Below, one piece after another: positions 13,275 through 21,870 of a stretch of DNA of 36,782 nt. The stretch comes from Rhodospirillales bacterium (GTDB lineage Bacteria; Pseudomonadota; Alphaproteobacteria; CACIAM-22H2). The notes under the pieces are model-generated. The model was not told where the DNA came from, searched no databases, and saw only the letters and a program-made list of their open reading frames with translations. A program made the translations under genes and the position numbers. Every line of letters starts with the position of its first letter. The first letter of the stretch is position 1. Location: contig JAEUKX010000032.1 of NCBI GenBank assembly GCA_016794025.1, forward strand, positions 1-36,782, written 5' to 3'.

Positions 13275-14273
13275 TCAGGCCACCAGCACGCCGATCCGCG
13301 ACAGGCGCGCGGCACGCGGCGCGTTCACGGCATTGTCCGGCAGGCGGCCGGCGCACAGCGCCTCGACCTGCCGGACCGTGTCGAAGGCCTGATGCTGGAT
13401 CGCTTCCGGCGTCAGGCCGCCGATATGCGGCGTGGCGATCACATCGTGCCGGCCCGCAAGTGCGGGCGACGGCATCTGGTCGGGCGCACGCCCGACATCC
13501 ATCGCCGCGCCGGCGAGGTGCCCGCCTTCGAGGGCGGCGGCGAGGGCCGTCTCGTCGACCAGTTCGCCCCGCGCGAGATTGACGAAATAGCTGCCCGGCC
13601 GCATCGCCGAAAAGGCCGCAGCACCGAAAAGATCGCGTGTCGTCTCGTCGGCGGGCGCAAGGCAGACCACGAAGCGCGATGTCGCAAGCAGGTTCTCGAA
13701 CGTGACCTGCCTTGCGCCCTGCGGCACATCGCGCGGCGCCGGGTCGCAGAACTGCACGTCCATTCCGCTTGCCAACGCCATCCGCGCGAGGCGTCGGCCG
13801 ATCGCACCGAGCCCGACGATACCCAGCGTCGCTCCGGAAAGCTGGACCCCCATCTTCACAGGCGGTACCCGGCCCGCACGGAAAGCGGCGACCGCCGCAC
13901 TGGTCCCGCGTGCAAGATCGACAAGCATTCCCAAGCCGAGTTCGGCAACCGCATCGATGAAGCCGGCGGTCGCGCGGGTCACGAGAACTCCCGCACGGTC
14001 CGCCGCCGCGAGATCGATGTTGCGGATATCCATCGCGCAGCGAACGAAAGCGACAAGATCGGACGCTCCCTCGAAAAAGGCGGCGTCGGCGCCGGTCTGC
14101 CGGTCGCTGACGACGATCCGGCAGCCCTTCGCATGCGCGACAAGCGCGTTGCCGCGCAGCGGTCCGTCCGTGTCGTTCAGGACGACCTCCCCCAGCGCCG
14201 AGAGCTTCGTCAAAGCCTCGTCGCCGTAGTAGTTCGCGCGCACGGCCGGCGGATGGGTCAACAGGATCCGCAT
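13275..14273 (-). CDS. D-isomer-specific 2-hydroxyacid dehydrogenase family protein
   Basis: This is a 332-residue NAD(P)-dependent oxidoreductase of the PGDH/GyaR superfamily. ATG 14273 follows AGGAAAG and starts 5 bp after the LacI stop. The nucleotide-binding motif is GLGAIG (154-159), with FCDPAP at the cofactor-selecting strand end. Catalytic Arg235 (NLARGELVDE) and His283 (ATPHIGG) are present. The usual catalytic Glu lies in a DV-x3-EP context, but here the stretch reads DVGRAPDQMP (259-268), with Pro264 where Glu is expected and Asp265 next to it. Asp265 might substitute. Its place in a sugar-acid cluster suggests reduction of a keto-acid or oxidation of a hydroxy-acid intermediate. 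The exact substrate cannot be read from sequence. Confidence 0.85.
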   Translation of the reverse strand: MRILLTHPPAVRANYYGDEALTKLSALGEVVLNDTDGPLRGNALVAHAKGCRIVVSDRQTGADAAFFEGASDLVAFVRCAMDIRNIDLAAADRAGVLVTRATAGFIDAVAELGLGMLVDLARGTSAAVAAFRAGRVPPVKMGVQLSGATLGIVGLGAIGRRLARMALASGMDVQFCDPAPRDVPQGARQVTFENLLATSRFVVCLAPADETTRDLFGAAAFSAMRPGSYFVNLARGELVDETALAAALEGGHLAGAAMDVGRAPDQMPSPALAGRHDVIATPHIGGLTPEAIQHQAFDTVRQVEALCAGRLPDNAVNAPRAARLSRIGVLVA

Positions 14274-14278
14274 CTTTC

Positions 14279-15319
14279 CTAGCGGTCCTTCGGCGGGCTC
14301 GCGACCGACCCGCGCACGAGCACGCCCGGCATGAAGCGGAATTCCGCGGGGCTCGTGTCCGGCTTCTTCAGGCGAAGCATGATCCGGTCGACCATCGTGC
14401 GCGCCAGTTCGGTCAGCGGCAATTTCACGGTGGTCAGCGGTGGCGCCGTGAAGGCGCCGAGCGAGATGCCGTCCATGCCGAACACGGACATGTCGCGCGG
14501 CACCTCGAGCCCCTCCGTCTTGAGGCCGGAGATGAGGCCGATCGCCATCATGTCGTTGATCGCGATCGCGGCCGTGGGCTTCGCCTTGTGGCGCACCAGC
14601 GGCCGCGCAAGGCTCTGCCCCAGCTCGGCCATTTCGGCATCCGCATAACCGGCCGCGACATTGCCCTCTATGATCACGCCGTCGGCACCCGCCGAACGGA
14701 TCGCGCCGAGGAAACCCTCGCGCTTCTCCGAGCGGCTGAACGTCCAGCTCTTCGGTGTGAGAAACGCGATGGTCCGGTGGCCGGCACCGACAAGATGCTC
14801 CACGGCCATGCGCGCGCCGGCGGCATTGTCGGCCGAGACGTAGTCGACGATCGGCTTGACGTTGCGCCGCGAATGGCTGTCGTAACTGACAGCGATGAGG
14901 CCGCGCTTGACGGGCGATTCGAGGTGGCTTTCGTCCGCGAGCGAGGAGATGACGATGACGCCGCGCACGCCCTGGGCGGCCATGTCGTCGAGGAACGCGC
15001 GCTCGCGCTTGGGATCGCGGTAGGTGTTGCCGACAATGACCCGATAGCCGTGCCGGCGCCAGGAATCCTCCTCGATCTCGCGCGCGATCATTCCGTAACT
15101 GGGGTTGCCCAGCGAGGGCACGAGAAGCCCGATCATCGAGGCTTCGCCGGTCTTGAGCTGGCGCGCCGCACGGTTGGGCCGATAGCCGAGCTTCTCGACC
15201 GCGCGCTCGACCCGTGCAAGCGTCGCCTCGCTCATCTGGCCGGTGCGCCCGTTGAGGACGTTCGACACCGTCGAGATGGAGACCTTCGCCAGACGCGCCA
15301 CGTCGTTGATCGTCGCCAT
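14279..15319 (-). CDS. LacI-family transcriptional regulator
   Basis: This 346-residue regulator starts with ATG 15319. The N-terminal helix-turn-helix and hinge are classic: ATINDVARLAKVSISTVSNV (2-21), followed by RPNRAARQLKTG. The periplasmic-binding-protein-like effector domain starts at IGLLVPSLGNPSYG and contains the usual SYDSH, AAIAINDMMAIG and VFGMDGI segments. It is encoded between the TRAP transporter genes and the hydroxyacid dehydrogenase, so it most likely senses the imported sugar acid or its lactone. The perfect palindrome at 18273-18291 upstream of dctP is the best candidate operator. Confidence 0.92.
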   Translation of the reverse strand: MATINDVARLAKVSISTVSNVLNGRTGQMSEATLARVERAVEKLGYRPNRAARQLKTGEASMIGLLVPSLGNPSYGMIAREIEEDSWRRHGYRVIVGNTYRDPKRERAFLDDMAAQGVRGVIVISSLADESHLESPVKRGLIAVSYDSHSRRNVKPIVDYVSADNAAGARMAVEHLVGAGHRTIAFLTPKSWTFSRSEKREGFLGAIRSAGADGVIIEGNVAAGYADAEMAELGQSLARPLVRHKAKPTAAIAINDMMAIGLISGLKTEGLEVPRDMSVFGMDGISLGAFTAPPLTTVKLPLTELARTMVDRIMLRLKKPDTSPAEFRFMPGVLVRGSVASPPKDR

Positions 15320-15381
15320 CGCCTTCGCTCGTTTCAGTCCGGGGCCCCGGCCCCTTCGCGTTCGGCTGTCCGGTGCATCTT

Positions 15382-16674
15382 CTACCCGAGGACGAGGTGG
15401 GGAATCCACGAAGCCAGTTCGGGGAAAAGCACGACCAGGACCAGCACCGCGACCTCGGCCGCGATGAATGCCCAGCAGTAGCGGACCGTCTCGTTGTAGG
15501 AACAGCCGGCAATGCTTGTGGCGACGAACAGCAGGACGGCCACCGGCGGGGTCGTCGACCCGATCTGCGTTGCCATGACCATCAGAAGGCCAAGATGGAA
15601 CTCGTCGATGCCGAACTTGCGGCCGATGACCACGGCGACCGGGATCAGGATGATCAGGATCGCCATCGAGTCGACGAACATCGTCAGCACGAGCATCACG
15701 GCCATGAGGATGAGCAGGACGGCGATGCGCGTTCCCGCGACGGCCGAAATTCCGCCCAGCACGACGTCGTTGAAGTTGAGATACGACAGCAGCCAGCCGA
15801 AGGCGCCGGCCACGCCGATGATTCCCGAGACGAGCGCCGTGGTGATGCCCGCCTGCACGAAGATCTCCGGCAGGTCCTTCAGCTTGACGGTCCGGTAGAC
15901 GAAAAAGCCGATGATGAAGCTGTAGAAGCAGGCGACCACGCCTGCCTCGGTCGCCGTGAAGACGCCGCCGAGGATGCCGCCAAGGACGATGACCGGCGCC
16001 AGCAGTGCCGGCCAGACGAGGACGGCCGCCTTCAGGACGGTCTTCAGGACGAAATGGCCCGTCGTCCGGCGCAGTTCCGGATAGTCGGGATGCCGCGCAT
16101 AAACGGCGATCACGACCATAAGGCCAACGCCGATCAGCGCACCAGGGATGATGCCGCCCAGAAACAGCCCGCCGATCGACACGTTCGCCATCGAGCCATA
16201 GACGATCATCGTCATGCTCGGCGGGATGATCGCGCCGATCGTGCCCGCGCACGCCACCAGTGCCGCAGCGAAACCGGGTTTGTAGCCGCGCGACTTCATC
16301 GCGGGCACTAGGATGGAGCCGATCGCCGATGTATCCGCGACCGACGATCCCGAGACGCCCGCGAAAACCATGCTCGAGACGACCGAGGCATGGCCGAGCC
16401 CGCCGCGCCAGTGGCCGACGACGGCCTCGGCGAACTCGACGAGGCGCTTCGAGATTCCGCCGCGCGAGATGAGCTCGCCCGCGAGGATGAAGTACGGCAG
16501 CGCCAGCAGGCTGAAATTGTCCAGCATGGCGAACATCTTCTGGGGAAACAGCGCGGACGGCAGCGTGGGTTGCGTCAGCACGCCGGCAAGGCCGACGATC
16601 CCCATCACGAGGATGATCGGGATGCCGAGCGTGATGAGGCCGAGCAGGAAGACGAAAAGGAGGACCAGCGTCAT
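15382..16674 (-). CDS. dctM: TRAP transporter large permease, DctM subunit
   Basis: This 430-residue inner-membrane protein has about 12 hydrophobic segments. It is the ion-coupled transport subunit of a tripartite ATP-independent periplasmic transporter. The start MTLVLLFVFLLGLITLGIP and the conserved blocks SGSSVADTSAIGSILVPAM and CAGTIGAIIPPSMTMIVYG are hallmarks of DctM. Its ATG overlaps the stop of dctQ (ATGA), so the two membrane subunits are translationally coupled. Confidence 0.93.
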   Translation of the reverse strand: MTLVLLFVFLLGLITLGIPIILVMGIVGLAGVLTQPTLPSALFPQKMFAMLDNFSLLALPYFILAGELISRGGISKRLVEFAEAVVGHWRGGLGHASVVSSMVFAGVSGSSVADTSAIGSILVPAMKSRGYKPGFAAALVACAGTIGAIIPPSMTMIVYGSMANVSIGGLFLGGIIPGALIGVGLMVVIAVYARHPDYPELRRTTGHFVLKTVLKAAVLVWPALLAPVIVLGGILGGVFTATEAGVVACFYSFIIGFFVYRTVKLKDLPEIFVQAGITTALVSGIIGVAGAFGWLLSYLNFNDVVLGGISAVAGTRIAVLLILMAVMLVLTMFVDSMAILIILIPVAVVIGRKFGIDEFHLGLLMVMATQIGSTTPPVAVLLFVATSIAGCSYNETVRYCWAFIAAEVAVLVLVVLFPELASWIPHLVLG

Positions 16675-17153
16675 GCCAGATCCTCCGCGAGCGACGGCCG
16701 AAAATAGACGGCAAGCCGGCGCAGCGCGACGAACGCGAGATATGCAGCACCGATCACCATGCCGACATAGACATGATCCATTCGCCAGCCGAGCGCAGGG
16801 CTCTCCTGGAACTGGGCGACCTGCATCAGGCGGAGCGTATAGAGACCGATGGCAAGCGCCAGCGCGAGCCAGAGAACCTCGATCAGCAGCGCGATCGTGC
16901 GGCGCATGATCTCCGGCATGCGCACGAGAAGGGCGTCCATGCCGATATGCGCGCCGCGGCGGTAGGCGACCGGGATGGCGATGAAGACCATCCAGACATG
17001 TCCGAACTTCTGGAACTCCTCGCTCCAGCTCAGCGGCAGGCCCAGCACGAACCGGTTGAAAACCTGGAGTCCGCCGACGAGCGAGAAGGCGAGGAATATG
17101 ACGAAAAGCGCGGATTCCATCGCGCGGTCGACGGCTTGGATTGCGGCACGCAT
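16671..17153 (-). CDS. dctQ: TRAP transporter small permease, DctQ subunit
   Basis: This 160-residue membrane protein has four predicted helices, as is usual for DctQ. Recognisable features are the N-terminal helix SALFVIFLAFSLVGGLQVFNR, the conserved WSEEFQKFGHVWMVFIA (a W-x-EE motif before the second helix) and YRRGAHIGMDAL. It pairs with DctM, whose gene overlaps its end by 4 bp. The start ATG at 17153 gives a family-length protein and lies 56 bp after the DctP stop. Confidence 0.92.
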   Translation of the reverse strand: MRAAIQAVDRAMESALFVIFLAFSLVGGLQVFNRFVLGLPLSWSEEFQKFGHVWMVFIAIPVAYRRGAHIGMDALLVRMPEIMRRTIALLIEVLWLALALAIGLYTLRLMQVAQFQESPALGWRMDHVYVGMVIGAAYLAFVALRRLAVYFRPSLAEDLA

Positions 17154-17209
17154 GCTTGATCCCGGGCAGAGGACCGGCGGCGGGACCTCCGCCGCCGGCC
17201 GTTTCGGCG

Positions 17210-18214
17210 CTACTTGGTCTCGCGGATGATCTTGAGCAGGTCTTCCGCGCCGATCTGCTTGGCGAGATCGTCCTGCACGGGAGAGGCTGCCGCAACCATC
17301 GGGGCCTTGTCGATCGTATTGACGATCATGCCCTTGGCCTTGAGCGCCTCCAGCGCCTCGCCGTCGCGCTGCGCGGACAGGTTCCGGTTGACGTCCTGCG
17401 CCATCTTGGCGGCGGCCGCGATGACGTCGCGCTCCTTGTCGGTGAAACCCTGCCATTCCTTCATCGAGCAGGCCGTCACGGTCGGCCCGAAGAGGTGTCC
17501 CGTCAGCGTCACGTACTTCGCGACCTCGTAGTACTTGCCCGTCAGCACGACCGGCGGCGCATGCTCGAAGCCGTCGAGAACGCCCGTCTGCAGCGCCGTA
17601 TAGACCTCGCCGAAAGCCATCGGCGTGGCGCTCGCCCCCATCGCATTGAGGGCCGCGACATAGGTGGGCGTGGGGATCGTGCGGATCTTGAGGCCCTTGA
17701 GGTCCGCCGCGGTCTTGACCTCCTTCTTCGTCGTCACGACGTTGCGGTAGCCCCAGCTGTCCTGCCAGCCGAGCACCTTGATGCCGCGCCCCTCGTACTC
17801 CTTGGCGAGCGCCTTGCCGACCGCGCCATCGAGCACATGGTGGGCGTGGTCGTAGCCGCGCCACATGAACGGCAGGTCGAGCACGCCCATGCGCTTGACG
17901 AAGTTGTTGTGGATGGCGGTGCCGCCGATATGGCACGTGGCGCCGCCACCGAGCTGCATGCCCTCGACGACCGCGCGTTCCTCGCCAAGCGCGTTTGCGG
18001 CGTAGATTCGCGCGTCGAGCGTGTCGGAGTATTCGTTGATGTAGTTCTTCATGACCCACGCGACCATGTGGTTGTCGTTGCCGAGATCGGCAGCGGTCGC
18101 GTGCGAAAGCTTGACCTGCTTCTTTGCCTGCGCGTCGGCCTGGCCGGGCGCCGCAAGCGCGATCGCCATGGCGGTCGCGACGGCAAGACCGCGCAGGAGT
18201 GACTTGTGTGACAT
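17210..18214 (-). CDS. dctP: TRAP transporter substrate-binding protein, DctP family
   Basis: This is a 334-residue periplasmic solute receptor. A signal peptide (MSHKSLLRGLAVATAMAIAL... cleaved after AQADAQ, about residue 29) precedes the mature domain. The family stretch DLKGLKIRT (171-179) carries Arg178, the residue that binds the substrate carboxylate in nearly all DctP proteins, followed by GASATPMAFGEVYTALQTG. ATG 18214 has a strong GGGGAG ribosome binding site. The ligand is therefore an organic or sugar acid, which fits the dehydratase, lactone isomerase and dehydrogenase encoded nearby. It is the first gene of the dctPQM-lacI run and lies 59 bp downstream of the putative LacI operator. 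Confidence 0.93.
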   Translation of the reverse strand: MSHKSLLRGLAVATAMAIALAAPGQADAQAKKQVKLSHATAADLGNDNHMVAWVMKNYINEYSDTLDARIYAANALGEERAVVEGMQLGGGATCHIGGTAIHNNFVKRMGVLDLPFMWRGYDHAHHVLDGAVGKALAKEYEGRGIKVLGWQDSWGYRNVVTTKKEVKTAADLKGLKIRTIPTPTYVAALNAMGASATPMAFGEVYTALQTGVLDGFEHAPPVVLTGKYYEVAKYVTLTGHLFGPTVTACSMKEWQGFTDKERDVIAAAAKMAQDVNRNLSAQRDGEALEALKAKGMIVNTIDKAPMVAAASPVQDDLAKQIGAEDLLKIIRETK

Positions 18215-18272
18215 CGCGTTTCTCCCCTTCGTTTCCGGTTTTCCCGGGTTGTCGCCATAAACCGGCGTCTAA

Positions 18273-18291
18273 AACGATTTAGTAAATCGTT
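18273..18291. promoter_or_regulatory. Perfect palindrome, likely LacI operator of the TRAP operon
   Basis: AACGATTT-AGT-AAATCGTT is an uninterrupted 8+8-bp inverted repeat, 59 bp upstream of the dctP ATG. It stands out as AT-rich in G+C-rich surroundings and is the only such element I see in the cluster. The LacI regulator encoded in the same operon is the obvious candidate ligand. I found no second copy between the amidohydrolase and dehydratase genes. Confidence 0.7.
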
Positions 18292-18341
18292 ACACCGGCA
18301 GGCCCGCGAGTCAAGCGGCGCGTGCGGCAGGTCGGTCCGGA

Positions 18342-19184
18342 TCAGGCGAATCCGTAGAGTGCAGCGGCGTTGTCGACGAGGATGCGGCGGCGCAAGGAGT
18401 CGGAATCCACCCAGTGAAGCAGCGTGTCGAGCTGACCCGCGTCGTCCGGCGGATCATCGAGCTTCGAAACATGCGGCCAGTTCGAACCCCAGACCATGCG
18501 TTCGGGCGCCACGGAAACGGCGGCACGTGCAAGCGCGCCGACATCCGCGAAGTCGGGCGGCGGTTCCCGCGACACCTCGTAGGCCGCGGAGAGCTTCATC
18601 CACGTGTTGCCCGATTCGAGCAGCCGCACCAGCGCGCGAAACCCCGGATGCGCGGTCGTCACCGGCTCGAGGAACTTGCCGACGTGATCGATCACCAGCG
18701 GACAGGGCAGCGCTGCGAGTGCGTCGACGCGCTCGGGCAGCAGCCGCCCGTCCATCTGGAGCTGGATGTGCCAGCCCAGTTCGGCAGCCTGACGTGCCAC
18801 GGGCGCAAGCGACTCCCAGCCGACGGCGCCGCCGGGAAGCATCTGGAACCGGGCGCCGCAAGCGCCGCGCGCGGCCATCGCGCGCAGGTCGGCAGGCGGC
18901 GTATCCTTGTCGACGACCACGACCGCGCGCGCCCGGTCCTTGCCGATCGCGGCGACCGCATCGAGGGTAACGCTGTTGTCGAGCCCGTAGACGGTGGGCT
19001 GGACGATGACGACGCGCGACAAGCCAAGGCGTTTCTGCACGCGCCTATAAGCCGCAAGGTCGGCCCATTCCGGCGGCTTCGAGGCGGCGGTGGGCGCCAG
19101 CGCCGCGCCGGCGACATAGACATGGATCGCGCAGTCGCAGGCGTCCGGCGGGGCCGCGAGCCGCGGTGGCGTGTCGAGGGCCAT
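18342..19184 (-). CDS. Amidohydrolase-2 family protein, D-galactarolactone isomerase-like
   Basis: This is a 280-residue TIM-barrel protein of the amidohydrolase_2 family (PF04909), the group of LigI (pyrone-dicarboxylate lactonase) and galactarolactone isomerase (GLI). Metal ligands of classical members are absent. The first-strand D-x-H-x-H motif reads DCAIH (17-21), with Ala19 for the first His. The late WGTDWPH motif reads WGSNWPH (232-238), with Asn235 for the general-base Asp. In GLI the loss of that base is the explanation given for isomerising lactones instead of hydrolysing them, so a lactone isomerase is more likely than a hydrolase. I chose ATG 19184 (MALDTPPRL). The longer frame to 19397 runs into the divergent dehydratase gene. 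It is separated from dctP by 127 bp containing the putative operator, so it may be a separate transcript. Confidence 0.85.
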   Translation of the reverse strand: MALDTPPRLAAPPDACDCAIHVYVAGAALAPTAASKPPEWADLAAYRRVQKRLGLSRVVIVQPTVYGLDNSVTLDAVAAIGKDRARAVVVVDKDTPPADLRAMAARGACGARFQMLPGGAVGWESLAPVARQAAELGWHIQLQMDGRLLPERVDALAALPCPLVIDHVGKFLEPVTTAHPGFRALVRLLESGNTWMKLSAAYEVSREPPPDFADVGALARAAVSVAPERMVWGSNWPHVSKLDDPPDDAGQLDTLLHWVDSDSLRRRILVDNAAALYGFA

Positions 19185-19244
19185 GGGTGTTCCTCCCGTT
19201 TTCCCGCGCGCAGTGAACGACGCGAACAGGCGCACAAGCAAGTT

Positions 19245-19274
19245 TTGCGTTGTGTGCCGGACACGCACTATGCT
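19245..19274 (+). promoter_or_regulatory. Possible promoter of the dehydratase gene
   Basis: TTGCGT (19245-19250) is followed by 18 bp and TATGCT (19269-19274), each four of six to the sigma70 consensus. The spacer contains the partial inverted repeat GTGTGCCGGACAC. A start of transcription near 19281 would give a leader of about 53 nt before the GTG at 19334. Confidence 0.35.
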
Positions 19275-19333
19275 GCCGCGCGTCCGACGGCCGGAAGCGA
19301 ACCGGCCGCCCGCCACCCAGGAGGAAATGTCCC

Positions 19334-21118
19334 GTGAAGCGCCCGCTGCGTTCCCGCCAATGGTTCGACAATCCCGAAAATCCGGGAATGACGGCACTCT
19401 ATCTCGAGCGCTACCTCAATTTCGGCATGACGCTCGAGGAACTGAAGTCGGGCAAGCCCATCATCGGGATCGCGCAGACGGGTTCGGATCTGTCGCCCTG
19501 CAACCGCCACCATCTCGAGCTTGCCAAGCGCGTGCGCGAAGGCATCGTCTCGGCCGGCGGCATCTGCTTCGAGTTCCCTTGCCACCCGATCCAGGAGACC
19601 GGCAAGCGACCCACCGCCTGCATCGACCGCAACCTCTCCTATCTGTCGCTGGTCGAGGTGCTGTTCGGCTATCCGATCGACGGCGTCGTGCTGATGACGG
19701 GCTGCGACAAGACCACGCCCGCCCTGCTGATGGCGGCCGCAACCGTCAACATCCCGGCGATCGGCCTCAATGTCGGCCCGATGCTGAACGGCTGGAACGG
19801 CAAGGAGCGCGTGGGTTCGGGCATGGTCGTCTGGAAGGCGCGCGAGCGCCACGCCGCCGGCGACATCACCTACGAGCAGTTCATCGACATCGTGAGTTCT
19901 TCGGCGCCCTCGAACGGCCACTGCAACACGATGGGCACGGCCTCGACGATGAACGCGCTGAGCGAGGCGCTCGGCATGTGCCTGCCGGGCTCCGCCGCGA
20001 TCCCGGCACCCTACCGCGAACGCGGGCAGACCGCCTATGTCACCGGCCAGCGCATCGTCGACATGGTGCGCGAGGACCTGAAGCCGTCCGACATCATGAC
20101 GCGCCAGGCCTTCGAGAACGCGATCGTCATCAATACGGCAATCGGCGGCTCGACCAACGCGCCCGTGCACGTCAATGCGATCGCCAAGCACATGGGCGTC
20201 GAGCTGAGCGTGGCGGACTGGGAGAAGCACGGCTTCGAGATCCCGCTGCTGGTGAACATGCAGCCGGCCGGCGAATATCTGGGCGAGGAGTATTATCGCG
20301 CGGGCGGGCTGCCCGCGGTCGTGGCCGAACTCATCAAGGCCGGCAAGATCAACGAAGGCGCCATGACCGTCAGCGGCAGGACGATCGGCGAGAACTGCCG
20401 CGGGAAGTTCGCTTCCGACCGCGACGTGATCCGCCCCTATGACAAGCCGCTGCGCGCGAACGCGGGCTTCCTCAACCTCAAGGGTTCGCTCTTCGACAGC
20501 GCGATCATGAAGACGAGCGTGATCTCGAAGGAGTTCCAGGACCGCTACCTGTCGAACCCGAAGGATCCGAACGCCTTCGAGGGCAAGGTTGCCGTGTTCG
20601 AGGGGCCGGAGGACTATCACCACAGGCTCGACGATCCTGCCCTGGGCGTGGACGAGCACACGATCCTCATCATGCGCGGTGCGGGTCCCATCGGCTATCC
20701 GGGCGCGGCCGAGGTCGTGAACATGCAGCCGCCGGCCGCCCTCATAAAACGCGGCGTGCTGTCGCTGCCCTGCATCGGCGACGGGCGGCAGTCCGGAACT
20801 TCCGGCTCGCCCTCGATCCTCAACGCCTCGCCGGAGGCCGCCGCCGGCGGCGGACTGGCGATCCTTCGTTCGGGCGACCGGATCCGCATCGATCTCAACA
20901 AGCGCACGGCCGATATCCTGCTGCCGGCGGACGAGATCAGGAAGCGGCACGCGGAGCTCGCCGCCAAGGGCGGCTTCCCGATCCCCGGCAGCCAGACGCC
21001 GTGGCAGGAAATCCAGCGCGGCATGGTGGAACAGCTGAACGAGGGCATGACGCTGAAGCCCGCCACGAAGTACCAGCGCATCGCGCAGACCAAGGGCGTG
21101 CCGCGCGACAATCACTGA
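19334..21118 (+). CDS. IlvD/Edd-family sugar-acid dehydratase (pentonate dehydratase type)
   Basis: This 594-residue Fe-S enzyme dehydrates an aldonic acid to a 2-keto-3-deoxy acid. GTG 19334 follows AGGAGGAAATGTCCC; a start at 19250 would lack a binding site and add low-quality sequence. The three cluster cysteines of the family are C56 (SPCNRHH), C124 (MTGCDKTTP) and C197 ([10 protein letters not shown]). Their spacing matches L-arabinonate/D-xylonate dehydratases, which carry [2Fe-2S]. The C-terminal block [20 protein letters not shown] is also typical, its serine-rich loop carrying the catalytic Ser. Length and motifs fit the sugar-acid branch rather than IlvD of branched-chain synthesis. 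It is divergent from the amidohydrolase gene and probably consumes the acid imported by the TRAP transporter. Which stereoisomer is used is not visible. Confidence 0.92.
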   Translation: MKRPLRSRQWFDNPENPGMTALYLERYLNFGMTLEELKSGKPIIGIAQTGSDLSPCNRHHLELAKRVREGIVSAGGICFEFPCHPIQETGKRPTACIDRNLSYLSLVEVLFGYPIDGVVLMTGCDKTTPALLMAAATVNIPAIGLNVGPMLNGWNGKERVGSGMVVWKARERHAAGDITYEQFIDIVSSSAPSNGHCNTMGTASTMNALSEALGMCLPGSAAIPAPYRERGQTAYVTGQRIVDMVREDLKPSDIMTRQAFENAIVINTAIGGSTNAPVHVNAIAKHMGVELSVADWEKHGFEIPLLVNMQPAGEYLGEEYYRAGGLPAVVAELIKAGKINEGAMTVSGRTIGENCRGKFASDRDVIRPYDKPLRANAGFLNLKGSLFDSAIMKTSVISKEFQDRYLSNPKDPNAFEGKVAVFEGPEDYHHRLDDPALGVDEHTILIMRGAGPIGYPGAAEVVNMQPPAALIKRGVLSLPCIGDGRQSGTSGSPSILNASPEAAAGGGLAILRSGDRIRIDLNKRTADILLPADEIRKRHAELAAKGGFPIPGSQTPWQEIQRGMVEQLNEGMTLKPATKYQRIAQTKGVPRDNH

Positions 21119-21138
21119 GGTCGGCGACGCAAAAGCCT

Positions 21139-21870
21139 TCAGCGGCGCGCGGCGTCCATCGCCGCGCGCATGCGGCCGATCGTGGCGTCGAGCCCGTCGA
21201 AGATCGCGGCCCCGACGAGGAAGTGGCCGATATTGAGTTCGACCAGCTCGGGCAGTGCGGCCACGGCGCCGACGTTGGCGAAAGTCAGCCCGTGGCCCGC
21301 GTGGCATTCGAGCCCGACGCGCGCCGCATGCGCCGCGGCGACGCGCAGCCGCTCGAGCTCCGCCGCGAACGCGGGCGTGCCTTCCGCGTGCGCGTAGGCG
21401 CCGGTGTGGAGCTCTACAACCGGTGCACCCACCGCAACGGCGGCGTCGAGCTGGGCCGGATCCGGATCGACGAACAGCGACACGCGGATTCCCGCATCGC
21501 GAAGCTTCGCCGCGAACGGCTTCAGCGCCGCCGCGTGGCCGATCACGTCGAGCCCGCCTTCGGTCGTGACTTCGGTGCGCTTTTCCGGCACGAGGCAGCA
21601 GGCATGCGGCCGGATGTCGAGCGCGATCGCAGCCATCTCGGCCGTCGCGGCCATCTCGAAATTGAGCGGGGCCGGCACCTCGTCCTTCAGGCGCCGCATG
21701 TCGGCATCGCGGATGTGGCGGCGATCCTCGCGCAGATGCGCCGTGATTCCGTCGGCGCCGGCGGCGAGCGCGCGCCGGGCCGCATCCACCGGATCGGGGT
21801 GCGCGCCGCCGCGCGCATTGCGCACCGTGGCAACATGATCGACGTTGAATCCGAGGCGGAGCTTCTTCAT
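21139..21870 (-). CDS. pdxJ: Pyridoxine 5'-phosphate synthase PdxJ
   Basis: This 243-residue cytosolic TIM-barrel enzyme makes pyridoxine 5'-phosphate from 1-deoxy-xylulose 5-phosphate and the amino-ketone formed by PdxA. Family blocks are complete: [18 protein letters not shown] at the start, [49 protein letters not shown] and [10 protein letters not shown]. Its ATG overlaps the pdxA stop by 4 bp, so the two consecutive steps are translationally coupled. It converges on the dehydratase gene with only 20 bp between stops. Confidence 0.97.
   Translation of the reverse strand: MKKLRLGFNVDHVATVRNARGGAHPDPVDAARRALAAGADGITAHLREDRRHIRDADMRRLKDEVPAPLNFEMAATAEMAAIALDIRPHACCLVPEKRTEVTTEGGLDVIGHAAALKPFAAKLRDAGIRVSLFVDPDPAQLDAAVAVGAPVVELHTGAYAHAEGTPAFAAELERLRVAAAHAARVGLECHAGHGLTFANVGAVAALPELVELNIGHFLVGAAIFDGLDATIGRMRAAMDAARR

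Noticed and set aside
13275..15512. 745-residue minus-strand open frame across the lacI gene
   Set aside because: Only its last 332 residues are the hydroxyacid dehydrogenase. The upstream part is Arg/Pro-rich shadow sequence antisense or out of frame to lacI and dctM.
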